From positions 177,390 to 241,389 of the forward strand of contig NZ_JOGB01000009.1 in the NCBI RefSeq assembly GCF_000719335.1: a DNA stretch of 64,000 bases, read 5' to 3'. This DNA comes from Streptomyces sp. NRRL S-87 (GTDB lineage Bacteria; Actinomycetota; Actinomycetes; Streptomycetales; Streptomycetaceae). Below, piece by piece: positions 20,047-28,372 of this stretch. A program made the translations under genes and the position numbers. How positions within the stretch are numbered: the first letter of the stretch is position 1; each line of letters opens with the position of its first letter. The notes below the pieces were generated by a model. That model worked only from the letters and a program-made list of their open reading frames with translations. It made no database searches and was not told the origin of the DNA.

Positions 20047-21118
20047 GGTCGACGAGGCCGTGCCACGACGCCAGGCCGAGGGCCAGGAAGAAGTCGCCCC
20101 AGACCAGTTCGTGCCGTACGGCGAGGCCCTTTCCGGCGTCGTAGCAGCCGTCCAGCAGCATCCCGGCCGGACGGCCGCCGGCGCCGCTCGTGAGATGGGC
20201 CCCGACCAACCGGCGCAGGATCGCGCCGCCCCGCTCGGAGCAGGCGGCGGACCACGGCCCGGGCGCCCGGGACAGCTTCAGGAGGGCCACTGCGGTGATC
20301 GCGGCGGCGGAGGTGTCGGGCGGGCCGTCCGGATCGTCCTCCTCGGCCGGCGGAACGAGCGGCCCCGCGAGCACGCCGTCCTGCGCCAGCAGGCGCGCGG
20401 CGGCCCCCGCCAGCCGCGTCGGCCGGTGGGCCGCGACCGCCGGCTCCAGGAGGGCGTCGGCGATCGCCAGCAGCAGCCACGCGCGGCCGCGGCTCCATCC
20501 CGGTCGGGGGTCCGCGCACGGCAGCCAGGTCCGGGTCGCGCCGTCGAACCGCCAGGCGGGGGCCCGCACCTCCCCGGCCCCGCCGAGGCACAGGTCGAGG
20601 TGCCGGTGCAGGTGGGCCGCCGCCGCCACGGCACCGTCCGGCCCGGCGATGGCCAGCAGGCGCACCATCCCCGGTACGGCGTCGACCCGGGCCAGCACGC
20701 GGGGCCCGCCGAAGGCTCCGCCCCAGGGGACGATCCCGTGCCCCGGGTCGTGGGCGGCGAGGCAGGCCCGGGCCGCCCGCGACCGGAGCCCGGTGGCCTG
20801 CCCGTCGCCGTCCGCGAGCGCCGTCCCGTACCAGAGGATGAGGCCGCGGGTCGCGGTGTCGGCCGCCGTCCAGGGGGCGAGCCGGGCCGTGCAGTCGGCG
20901 GCGGCGCGCCGGTCGGCGCCGTGGCCGGTGCGGAGGGCCCGGAGCCACAGCAGTCCGGCCCAGAAGCCGCCGGTCCACGAGCCGCTGCCGGTGGTCTTCC
21001 AGGTGCCGTCCGCCGGGTCCGCGTACAGCGGGAAGCGGTCGCCCACCGCCGCCGCCGTCGCCGCGACCCGTTCCAGCACGGCGGCCAGCGCCGCACCGGC
21101 CCAGTCGTCGGCGCTCAC
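20033..21118 (-). CDS. GH88-like (unsaturated glucuronyl hydrolase family) protein
   Basis: This 361-residue protein follows the alpha/alpha-barrel pattern of GH88/GH105 enzymes: GSWTGGFWAGLLWLRAL (about 50), GWSRGRAWLLLAIADALL (about 215), PDTSAAAITAVALLKL and HELVWGDFFLALGLASW at the end. Family members hydrate the enol ether of unsaturated uronyl sugars using two Asp residues. The usual HDxGF segment is replaced here by TATRGLILWYG, while a later Asp in RVDAVPGMVRLL is kept, so the chemistry may differ. No signal peptide is visible, so it is probably cytoplasmic. Its GTG start overlaps the stop of the MFS gene as GTGA; the two form an operon. Confidence 0.72.
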   Translation of the reverse strand: MSADDWAGAALAAVLERVAATAAAVGDRFPLYADPADGTWKTTGSGSWTGGFWAGLLWLRALRTGHGADRRAAADCTARLAPWTAADTATRGLILWYGTALADGDGQATGLRSRAARACLAAHDPGHGIVPWGGAFGGPRVLARVDAVPGMVRLLAIAGPDGAVAAAAHLHRHLDLCLGGAGEVRAPAWRFDGATRTWLPCADPRPGWSRGRAWLLLAIADALLEPAVAAHRPTRLAGAAARLLAQDGVLAGPLVPPAEEDDPDGPPDTSAAAITAVALLKLSRAPGPWSAACSERGGAILRRLVGAHLTSGAGGRPAGMLLDGCYDAGKGLAVRHELVWGDFFLALGLASWHGLVDLTRV

Positions 21119-22326
21119 GCGTCCCGCTCCCGACGGTCCCTGCGGGCCCACGTGAACGCGACGGCGGCCGCCGCCGCGAACTCGCCGGCCACCAGCAGCC
21201 AGCCCGCCCCGTACCGGCCGTGCTCCGCGAGGAACCCGAACAGCGTCGGCCCCACCGCGAACCCCGCGAAGAACCCGGCCGCGACGAGTGCCGAGTCCTG
21301 TCCCGCCCGGCCGGGCGCGGCCCGCTGCATGACCAGCACCATGGAGACGGCGTTGCCGGACACGGCGAACACCCCCACCGCCACGGCCCCGAGCCACACC
21401 AGGGGTCCTGCGACCTGCGCCGCTCCGAGCAGCCCGGCCGCCCCGAGGGCGCCGCACGCGAGCCACCCGGGCAGCCGTTCGGCCCGTCCGGGGCGGGCCG
21501 CCTTGGACCAGCCCACCCGGCCGGCGATCCCCGCCACGCCGAGCACGGCGACGAGCGCCCCCGCCGCGGTGGGGTCCATGTCCAGGCGCTGGACGCCGTA
21601 GAGCGCCAGGTACGTGTTGACCGAGGCGATGCCGGCACCGAGGAACAGCGAGAACCCCGCCAGCCAGGCGACCATGCCCCGCGTCACGGACGCCGTCCCG
21701 GCCACGGCCCGGGACGCGGGCGGCGGGGGCGCATCGGCCGGCAGCGACCGCAGTGCCCAGCCCGCCGCCAGCAGCGCCGCCGCGGCCGCCGTCCAGACCG
21801 CCGCCCGCCAGCCCGGCCCACCCGCCAGCGCCGCGAGCGGCAACCCGGCCGCGAAGGCGCCCAGTTGCACCCCGGACTGCTTCAGCCCGGTCACCGCGCC
21901 CCGCCGCGGAGGCGGAACCGCGGCCAGGACCGCCTTGTTGGTGGCCGGGTTGGCCAGTGCCTGCGGTACGCCGCCCAGGGCGACGGCGCACAGCAGCGGG
22001 CCGGCTCCCGGTGCGGCCCCGATCAGGGCGAGGGCGAGCGCCGAGACCGTCAGGAGGAGGACCAGCGAGCGCCGCGGACCGATCCGGTCCACGATCCGGC
22101 CGCCCGCGGGGGACAGCGCGGCGGCCGTTCCGAAGCCGATCGTGGTGGTCAGTCCCAGCACGGTCGGCGAGATGCCCAGGTCCGCGACCAGCCGCGGCCC
22201 CAGGGCCCCGAGCAGGAACAGCTGCAGCATCGAGAACGCCATGGCACAGGTCAGGAGTGCCGTCAGGCGCCGACCCGCCGGGCCCTTCAACTCGGGTGAG
22301 TCCAGAGTCCCTTGAGGTGTTGCCAC
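21115..22326 (-). CDS. MFS transporter
   Basis: This 403-residue protein has about 12 hydrophobic helices. A Major Facilitator motif-A-like loop GRIVDRIGPRRSLVLLL lies between TM2 and TM3, and a second one near residue 240 reads GRVGWSKAARPGRAERL. The substrate is unknown. I chose GTG 22326, which has GGAGA five bases upstream; an ATG at 22440 would add 38 hydrophilic residues with no ribosome binding site. It is translationally coupled to the GH88-like gene, suggesting it exports or imports that enzyme's substrate or product, or the product of the adjacent acyl-CoA genes. Confidence 0.85.
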   Translation of the reverse strand: MATPQGTLDSPELKGPAGRRLTALLTCAMAFSMLQLFLLGALGPRLVADLGISPTVLGLTTTIGFGTAAALSPAGGRIVDRIGPRRSLVLLLTVSALALALIGAAPGAGPLLCAVALGGVPQALANPATNKAVLAAVPPPRRGAVTGLKQSGVQLGAFAAGLPLAALAGGPGWRAAVWTAAAAALLAAGWALRSLPADAPPPPASRAVAGTASVTRGMVAWLAGFSLFLGAGIASVNTYLALYGVQRLDMDPTAAGALVAVLGVAGIAGRVGWSKAARPGRAERLPGWLACGALGAAGLLGAAQVAGPLVWLGAVAVGVFAVSGNAVSMVLVMQRAAPGRAGQDSALVAAGFFAGFAVGPTLFGFLAEHGRYGAGWLLVAGEFAAAAAVAFTWARRDRRERDA

Positions 22327-22527
22327 AGAAGTCTCCAATTCCCGTATGGTGCACGCGTGGGCCGACTGGGAAGGTCGTCGGGCGGCACGGCCCCCCAGTT
22401 CCCGCTCTTCTCTGTGCCGTGCGCCACAGCTGACCGACACCGGCCGCGCCGCCGGCAGGACGAGGACTTGTCATGAAGTGCGCGCCCCCTGCCCGGTCCG
22501 AGACACCAGTGCGAAGATGAACGCTCC

Positions 22528-23340
22528 ATGACGCCAGGCCACTGTTCCCGAGCCGCCCGGGCTGCGATGTTCGCAGTCGTCTGCGTGCTGCTCGCGACGA
22601 CCGGCCACGTCCTCATGTCGGGTCGGGACGTACCGTGGTGGGCCGCGCTGGCGGCCCTCGCGGCGACGGCGACGGCCGCCTGGGCCACGGCGGACCGCGA
22701 ACGCGGACTGCTCGCCGTCACCACGGCGACGGTGGCCGTCCAGGCCGTGCTCCACACCGGGTTCACCCTGGCCCAGTCGCTCCTCACCCCGCCGGTCGTG
22801 TCCCGGCCCGTACCCGGTACCGGTCCGGCCGGCGAGCACGCCCACGACGCGATGCGTTCCGTGCACGGCATGCACATGCACGCCATGCACACGCACGCCA
22901 CGCACATGGGCGGCATGCTCACGGGCGGCGGCACGTCGACGGGCGGCATTCCCGTGGGCGCGCCGGGCGGGGACGGCATGCACGACGTGGCGGGCGCGGC
23001 ATCCTCCGCCGCGTCCTCCGCGGCCGACACCGTGATGTCCTCCGCCGGCCATGACATGGCGGGCACGTCCTCGTTCGGGATGCTGGCCGCGCACCTGCTG
23101 GCCGCCGTCCTGTGCGGGCTCTGGCTCGCGTACGCCGAGCGGGCCGCCTTCCGCCTCCTGCGCGCCGTCGCGGGATGGCTGCGGGCGCCCCTGTTCCTGC
23201 TGTTCGGCCTGTTCACGCCGATTCCGCCCCGGCCGCGCCCCCGCGTGCGCCGCACCCGCGACCGGCAGGTCCTGCGCCGGCTCCTCCTCGTCCACGCCAT
23301 CACCTCACGGGGTCCTCCGACGGGAACCGCTGTCCTGTGA
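22528..23340 (+). CDS. His/Met-rich membrane protein, possible metal sensor or binder
   Basis: This 270-residue protein is not recognised by name. It has three hydrophobic helices near the N-terminus (about 12-30, 36-55, 60-80). A loop of about 80 residues then holds ten His and about ten Met (HGMHMHAMHTHATHMGGM), followed by helices near 172-192 and 205-222 and an Arg/Pro-rich tail. Such loops bind copper or other soft metals. It precedes the ECF sigma factor gene by 146 bp in the same direction, where a membrane anti-sigma factor might be expected. A role in metal transport, storage or signalling is inference. The start ATG lacks a clear ribosome binding site. Confidence 0.7.
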   Translation: MTPGHCSRAARAAMFAVVCVLLATTGHVLMSGRDVPWWAALAALAATATAAWATADRERGLLAVTTATVAVQAVLHTGFTLAQSLLTPPVVSRPVPGTGPAGEHAHDAMRSVHGMHMHAMHTHATHMGGMLTGGGTSTGGIPVGAPGGDGMHDVAGAASSAASSAADTVMSSAGHDMAGTSSFGMLAAHLLAAVLCGLWLAYAERAAFRLLRAVAGWLRAPLFLLFGLFTPIPPRPRPRVRRTRDRQVLRRLLLVHAITSRGPPTGTAVL

Positions 23341-23486
23341 CAGCCGGCTCCCCGAGCGGACGCTGACGGCACGTCCCGCGCCGTCGCGCCTCGGGCATCG
23401 GCCATGCCCTCCGGCAGGCCGTACCCCTTCATCGGCTCCGCCGCGCGCGCAGCCGAACTCCCCTTTGCCCTAAGGACCTCGCGGCG

Positions 23487-24185
23487 ATGACCCCTGCCCT
23501 GACCAAGCAGCTCCCCACCCATGGCGAAACGACCTCCCGGCGTGCTCCGGACCCCGAAGCGGAGGTGACGCGGCTGGCCCTGGAGGCCCGTGACGGCGAC
23601 CCCGCGAAGGCCGACCGCTTCGTACGCGCCCTCCAACGCGACGTATGGCGCTACGTGGCGTACCTCAGCGCGGACCCGCAAGCGGCCGACGACCTCACCC
23701 AGGACGTCTTCCTGCGCGCGCTCGCCGCGCTCCCGCGGTTCGAAGGCCGTTCCTCGGCACGCACCTGGTTGTTGTCCATCGCGCGCCGCACCGTCGTCGA
23801 CAGCCTCCGCCGCGCGGCGGCCCGCCCCCGTCTGTCGCACCACCAGGACTGGCAGTCCGCGGCCGAGCAGGCGCAGCCCCACGGCGTCCCCGGCTTCGAG
23901 GACGGCATAGCCCTGGCCGAACTCCTCGCGCTCCTCCCGGCCGAACGCCGGGAGGCCTTCGTCCTGACCCAGCTCCTGGGCCTCAACTACGCGGAGGCCG
24001 CCGAGGCCGCGGGGTGTCCGATCGGCACGGTCCGCTCGCGCGTGGCCCGGGCGCGTACGCACCTCGTCACGCTCCTCACGGAGGCGCCCGCCGCGGCACG
24101 TACGCCGGCGGACCCGCCGGTGCCCCTGACGGGCCGGTGGGGCAGGAGCGCCGCGGAACGCCTGGTCTCGGCCTCACGGGCCTGA
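23487..24185 (+). CDS. ECF-type RNA polymerase sigma factor
   Basis: This 232-residue sigma factor has region 2 (LSADPQAADDLTQDVFLRAL, RTWLLSIARRTVVDSLRR, about 60-115) and region 4 (LPAERREAFVLTQLLGLNY, GTVRSRVARARTHL, about 150-200). It would direct RNA polymerase to a small stress regulon. AAGGACC lies nine bases before the ATG. No zinc-finger anti-sigma gene follows; a terminator does. The only candidate partner in place is the His/Met-rich membrane protein upstream. The C-terminal 30 residues are a non-conserved extension. Confidence 0.9.
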   Translation: MTPALTKQLPTHGETTSRRAPDPEAEVTRLALEARDGDPAKADRFVRALQRDVWRYVAYLSADPQAADDLTQDVFLRALAALPRFEGRSSARTWLLSIARRTVVDSLRRAAARPRLSHHQDWQSAAEQAQPHGVPGFEDGIALAELLALLPAERREAFVLTQLLGLNYAEAAEAAGCPIGTVRSRVARARTHLVTLLTEAPAAARTPADPPVPLTGRWGRSAAERLVSASRA

Positions 24186-24243
24186 TCCCGACCCGGCGCG
24201 GCCCGTCCCCCGCCCGGGGCGGATGACCGCAGCAGCGTCCGGG

Positions 24244-24271
24244 CCGGGCCCCGTCGACCGCCGGGGCCCGG
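24244..24271. terminator. Bidirectional terminator after the sigma gene
   Basis: CCGGGCCCCG and CGGGGCCCGG form a perfect ten-base-pair stem with an eight-base loop. It lies between the sigma gene and the convergent SGNH pseudogene. Confidence 0.75.
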
Positions 24272-24313
24272 TCGGACGCGGGGGCCGGTCGGACGTGGGG
24301 GCCGGTCAGCCGG
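24263..24313. repeat. Three 17 bp tandem repeats
   Basis: The unit GGGGGCCGGTCGGACGC occurs at 24263, 24280 and 24297, with two single-base differences between the first two copies and a diverged end in the third. The last copy runs into the 3' end of the SGNH pseudogene. Confidence 0.7.
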
Positions 24314-24996
24314 CCTCGGTGGCGAACGGGCCGCGGCCGGCGAACGCGAGCCTCGCCGCCGAACCCGAGGTTGATCAGTTCCACGCCGCCCGCGGAGGCG
24401 GCCAGGGCGGGCCAGATGGCGCTCGGGTGGACGGCGTTCGAGCCGTGGCTGATCGAACTGCCGTGGTGCAGCCACACCCGGCGTCCGCCGTCCGGGGCGG
24501 GATCGACGGGAGCGTCGGTGCGCAGGGCGATCACCTCGGTGGTCTCCGCGTGCGGGAGCCAGATCTCGATGCTCTTCTCGCCGTCGGGGAGGTCGGTGAA
24601 GCGGGCGGTGCCCGCCGGCCCCTCGGTGAACTCCGCCGCCTGGGTGAGCATGTCGGTGACCGTGTGGAGGTTCCCGCCGGGCACGGTGGCCTGGGCGGTG
24701 AGCCGGCCGTCGACCAGGAGGTCGTACACGCCGTCCGCCGGGGGCGGGAAGCCCCGGTAGGCCCGCTTGGTGGGCAGCGCGTCCAGTTCGACGGTGGTCG
24801 CGCGGGTACGGAAGACCAGCCGGACGCCGGAGGGATGGGCCTCGGCGACGGCCAGGCGGTCGTCGGGGATCTGCCGGCGCGCCCGGGCGGGCAGCCGGTG
24901 CGGCAGCAGCCCGTGCGCGGTCCGCTCCACCTCGAGGTGCCCGCGCAGGAGTTCGGCGGTGACGGGCGTGGTGATCCAGTTCTGTTCGGTGCTCAT
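24306..24996 (-). pseudogene. SGNH/GDSL hydrolase with internal out-of-frame deletion
   Basis: From ATG 24996 the frame encodes about 208 residues typical of the N-terminal part of actinobacterial SGNH hydrolases, including RRVWLHHGSSISHGSNAVHP with the nucleophile Ser block and ELINLGFGG. Right after LGFGGEA the frame degrades into Arg-rich nonsense running through to 24076. In the +1 frame the same DNA reads RLAFAGRGPFATEAG followed by TGA at 24306-24308, which fits a hydrolase C-terminus. The simplest reading is a deletion of roughly 150 central codons, including the Asp/His triad part, with a frame change at the junction. The gene should be inactive. Confidence 0.65.
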
Positions 24997-25269
24997 TGCC
25001 TCGTTTCGTTCGTTCTGGGCGTAGGGGGATCTTGGCACCTGGTCGCAGCACCGACGTGCAGCGATGCCAGGGGGCTTCAGCGCATGCTCAGCCGCCTGAA
25101 CAAGGCTTCCCGGTACGGAGGTGCACGGCTCTCCCCGGAAGACCCGTCACCGAGACCCCTTCTACGTGGCGGGTCAGCCACCGCCTGAGCAACTGTGCGT
25201 CACCACCGACCCGGCCGAGGCGCTGAACGGCGCTCGGCCTCCGCGCCTTTCAGCCGTACCCTGCGCCGG
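24997..25269. other. Gap with no supported gene
   Basis: I see no gene, RNA or clear palindrome in these 273 bases. The composition is a little less GC-rich than the flanking genes. It separates the SGNH remnant from the small membrane protein. Confidence 0.4.
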
Positions 25270-25512
25270 CTATCCGCGCTTCCTCAGTTGCTGAACGGCG
25301 GACACGGTCCCCAGGCAGAGGCCAGCCGCCGTGATGAAGCCGGTGCCGCCGGACCGGACCACTTCCTGTAGTCCACCGCCTGCAAGGCTCTCCAGGAGGC
25401 CGGCGAACAGAGCGACTACCAAAGAGAACAAGCCCATGATGAGGAGCCAGAGCACCCAATCGGGCGAAGGACTGCTCGGAGGCACGTTGGCGGAGTCGGG
25501 CGTGACGGTCAC
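25270..25512 (-). CDS. Small two-helix membrane protein, unknown function
   Basis: An 80-residue frame starts GTG with GAGAGGA nine bases upstream. It reads TVTPDSANVPPSSPSPDW, then a strong hydrophobic helix (about 20-40, VLWLLIMGLFSLVVALFAGL), a short linker LESLAGGGLQEVV, a second hydrophobic helix (about 55-72, TGFITAAGLCLGTVSAV) and a basic tail QQLRKRG. It lies 104 bp downstream of the HTH-methylase-specificity gene in the same direction, so it may be co-transcribed. I do not recognise the family. Small two-helix proteins can be pore-forming effectors, holin-like proteins or simple membrane anchors; nothing decides between these. Confidence 0.6.
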   Translation of the reverse strand: MTVTPDSANVPPSSPSPDWVLWLLIMGLFSLVVALFAGLLESLAGGGLQEVVRSGGTGFITAAGLCLGTVSAVQQLRKRG

Positions 25513-25616
25513 AGCAGTGATTCCTCTCGGACTGGCGATGAGTTGCGACGAGCAGACGGACGAGGGTGAACGGGCGGGCAACCCGGGCGTCAGGCGAGTG
25601 CGAGCCTCGAAGAACG

Positions 25617-28013
25617 TCACGCCGCGGACATGACCTGCTCGGCGAGCAGGTCGCGGGTACCGGAGACGGCTGCTGCCAGCTGCTGATGTACGCGCGCCTG
25701 CTCCTCCAGGGCAGTGAGGAGCGTGGCGAGCCTGCGCTGCTCCGGCAGCGGGGGCAACCGCACGTCCAGACGGCCGAGTGCCGCAGTGCTGATCGACGAC
25801 ACCGCGGTGGCGGCCGACCGGTCCTTGATCCAACCAAGTACCTGCGGCCGGTGCAGCCAGGCGAGGAGGTAGTCCGGATCCAGCTCGACGCCGTCGCGTC
25901 CCCGCAAGCGGAGGACGTTCGGGCTCATCAGCCAACCCGCCTGCTCCGTGCGCACGATCGCGGGCGGCCCCGTCTTGCCGGCGCGGACGCACACGATGTC
26001 CCCCTCCTTCAGCCAGTAGTCCGGAAGGCGGTCGGCCAGTTTGCCGGAGACGCGCTCCTCTCCCGTGTCCGTGATGCGTCCATCCCGCAGGTGCTGCGGG
26101 AACACCACCGGCACCGCGCCAGCCGGCCCCCGGTCCTTCTTGCCCACGCGCGTGTACGAGGGGCCCGCCTTGATCTCGCAGAGGTCGGCAAGCTTCTCGA
26201 CTCGCCACGTGACCCCGCTGGTCTCCGCCGGCAGGACTTCGCTGCGCAGAGCAGCCACGGCCTCGTCCGCCACCCGGCCGCGCTCCGTCAGAGACGCCAC
26301 GTGGTCCCACGCCCGCGCCACGAGGTCCTCGCCAGGGCTGGGCACCCGCCAGTCCTGTTCACCGGGCCGGATGTGGTCGAGAGGGTTCAACGACCAGCCC
26401 TGTGCCAGGATCTCCGACCGACCCACCAGCACACTCGGCACGACCCGTTGCGGATCCGGGCCCTCAGGCGACCTCGCGGGCGGGTGGGACTTCGCCCCGA
26501 GCCTGTGGGACATGTACGTGTCGCGAACGGCGAGGACGTCTTCTTCCTCCAGAACGCGGGTCCGCGCCCGCTTGGTGCCGAGGTGGCGCGCATCGAGGAA
26601 GAGCACGCGGTCGCAGGGTTCGCTCGGGTGCCGGAGGAGCCACACGGACACCGGGACCGCAGTGCCGGTGAACAGGTTGGCGGGCAGAGCGATGACACAC
26701 TCCACGACGCCTGCCGTCACCATCGCCCGGCGGATCTCCGTCTCGGCGCGGCTGCCCGAGTTTCCGGCCTTGTTGGGCATCACGATCGCGGCGCGCCCGC
26801 CCTCGCGGAGCGAGGCGAGCGCGTGCTGGGCGTACGCGAGGTTGTCGTTGTCGAGTGGGGGCGCCCCGTAGGCCCACGTTCCGGTACGGCGGGTTTCGCC
26901 AGCGGAGTCCTTCATGTTGAAGGGAGGGTTGGTGAGGACGATGTCGGCCCTTCCCGCGGTGTTCCCCGTGCCTGTCCAGGGCTTCTCGCTGGCCAACCGC
27001 ACGCCGGAGCCGGCGCCGTACAGTGCCAGGTTGAGGCTCGCCAGCACGGCCGCGTCCCGGCCGGTCGTCTGCCCGAACACCCTGGGCGGCCTGCGGTCGG
27101 GGTGGTGCCGCCGGGTACGTTCCGGACTCGCCAACACGTGGGCGAGGAACTCTCCACCTCGGACGTACGGGTCGTAGACCGTGCGCACATCACGACCATG
27201 GGAAGCCGTCGCCAGGTCGACCATGAGTGCGACTGCCCCCTGGGGGGTGAAGAACTCTCGGCTGCGCAGCCGGGCGTGCTTCTCGTACTCATCGATGATC
27301 AACTGGTACGCATCACGGTCGAGCATGCCGACCAGCTCGACGACCGTGACAATGTCCCGTTCGCTCCTCGGCATCAACCGCGACAGGACGTCCTTGAACT
27401 TGGGGATGCTCCCGAGCCGCTGCACCTCACGATCCAGCACCCCGCCGACGTGTGCCAGCAGCTCTGCTGCCGGCCTCGCGTCCGCCGCGCCCCTCGCCGT
27501 GTGGGCCCGTACCGCCTCCCACAGGTCGCCGCGTACGACCCGTAGGAAGAGGAGACCGAGGAGGAGGTGCAGGTAGTTCACCTCCAGACCCGGACCGCCC
27601 ACGCGATCGGCCAAGCTGCCCATGAGTTCCTGGACCGCTCCTCGGGTCTGCTGATCGGCCTGCCGCTGCCTTGCTGGTGACCGATCCGGAGTTGTAAGGG
27701 TGCAGGAAGGGGGCAGGTTCTCGGCCTGCGCCTGGCCCATCGCCAAGAGCCGCCGCGCACGACCGCCGAACGTGGTCGTATTACCCTCCCCTGACTGCCT
27801 GAGACGCAGCGGTACGGAACGGGCGTCAAGCCAGTCGAGTACCTCTGACCGTAGGAAGTAGTCCGTGTCGCCAGCCCTTCTCGGCGAAGGGAATCCCTCG
27901 GACCGCCGCTCCCAGACGGTGACCGTCGGCCGCGTCACTCCAGCCATTTCTGCGATCTGTGATCGCGTGATCTGCGGGTCATCCGTGTCATACGGCTCAT
28001 CGCTCATGCACAT
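25617..28013 (-). CDS. HTH - N6-adenine DNA methylase - specificity domain fusion
   Basis: This 798-residue protein combines three parts. First is a MerR/excisionase-like helix-turn-helix (about 15-65: ITRSQIAEMAGVTRPTVTVW, then FPSPRRAG and YFLRSEVLDWL). Second is a type I HsdM-like gamma-class adenine methylase with catalytic ADIVLTNPPF (about 356-365). Third is a C-terminal HsdS-like target-recognition half (about 600-790: WRVEKLADLCEIKAG, LPPLPEQRRLATLL). The SAM-binding motif I reads VYDPYVRGGEFL (about 279-290) instead of DPxxGSGGFL, so cofactor binding is uncertain. No restriction subunit is next to it. GGGAGG precedes ATG 28013 by four bases; ATG 28007 is possible. Codon use is less GC-biased than its neighbours, suggesting transfer. 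Confidence 0.85.
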   Translation of the reverse strand: MCMSDEPYDTDDPQITRSQIAEMAGVTRPTVTVWERRSEGFPSPRRAGDTDYFLRSEVLDWLDARSVPLRLRQSGEGNTTTFGGRARRLLAMGQAQAENLPPSCTLTTPDRSPARQRQADQQTRGAVQELMGSLADRVGGPGLEVNYLHLLLGLLFLRVVRGDLWEAVRAHTARGAADARPAAELLAHVGGVLDREVQRLGSIPKFKDVLSRLMPRSERDIVTVVELVGMLDRDAYQLIIDEYEKHARLRSREFFTPQGAVALMVDLATASHGRDVRTVYDPYVRGGEFLAHVLASPERTRRHHPDRRPPRVFGQTTGRDAAVLASLNLALYGAGSGVRLASEKPWTGTGNTAGRADIVLTNPPFNMKDSAGETRRTGTWAYGAPPLDNDNLAYAQHALASLREGGRAAIVMPNKAGNSGSRAETEIRRAMVTAGVVECVIALPANLFTGTAVPVSVWLLRHPSEPCDRVLFLDARHLGTKRARTRVLEEEDVLAVRDTYMSHRLGAKSHPPARSPEGPDPQRVVPSVLVGRSEILAQGWSLNPLDHIRPGEQDWRVPSPGEDLVARAWDHVASLTERGRVADEAVAALRSEVLPAETSGVTWRVEKLADLCEIKAGPSYTRVGKKDRGPAGAVPVVFPQHLRDGRITDTGEERVSGKLADRLPDYWLKEGDIVCVRAGKTGPPAIVRTEQAGWLMSPNVLRLRGRDGVELDPDYLLAWLHRPQVLGWIKDRSAATAVSSISTAALGRLDVRLPPLPEQRRLATLLTALEEQARVHQQLAAAVSGTRDLLAEQVMSAA

Positions 28014-28372
28014 GCCGCCTCCCTTGAACTGCGCCCCTAGGACGTCCCGTTGAGGAACACCGTAGAGCCATGGAGGCTGTTGCCCTCAGTGCGTACTCTG
28101 GGTACTCACAGAGCTGTGTGGTCGTAATGCAGTCTCGACGCTTCCAGATCGGGCATCATGAGCAGCATTTGAATCCCGATTTTCAGAGGAACGAGCCGAC
28201 GGATCAGCTCATGTCTACGCGCAATGGGGTTAAGAGCTGAGGCGAAGAGGGGCGGACTGGATCGCCTCCTGCAGGTTGCCCACGGCCCCCTCGGCGTGCG
28301 TGCGGACGCTGTCCCGGGCAACGGGAAGGACAGCCCGAGCGCATGGCGGAATGCCCTTGCCGTCGCAGCAGG
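28014..28372. other. Lower-GC gap with possible gene remnants
   Basis: No complete gene can be supported. The part at 28080-28200 is close to half A+T, unusual here. On the minus strand one frame, entering from inside the dehydrogenase gene and ending with TAA at 28230-28232, reads VARDSVRTHAEGAVGNLQEA near its end and looks like the tail of a lost gene. Another minus frame ends at 28106 with IGIQMLLMMPDLEASRLHYD. Neither has a proper start. Confidence 0.35.

Noticed and set aside
28106..28321. 71-codon minus-strand frame
   Set aside because: The first half is antisense-like Arg/Pro sequence, and the more natural second half lacks a start codon with a ribosome binding site.
24186..28372. Integrative element with attachment site
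   Set aside because: The region looks inserted, but there is no integrase, transposase, tRNA gene or flanking direct repeat that I can identify.
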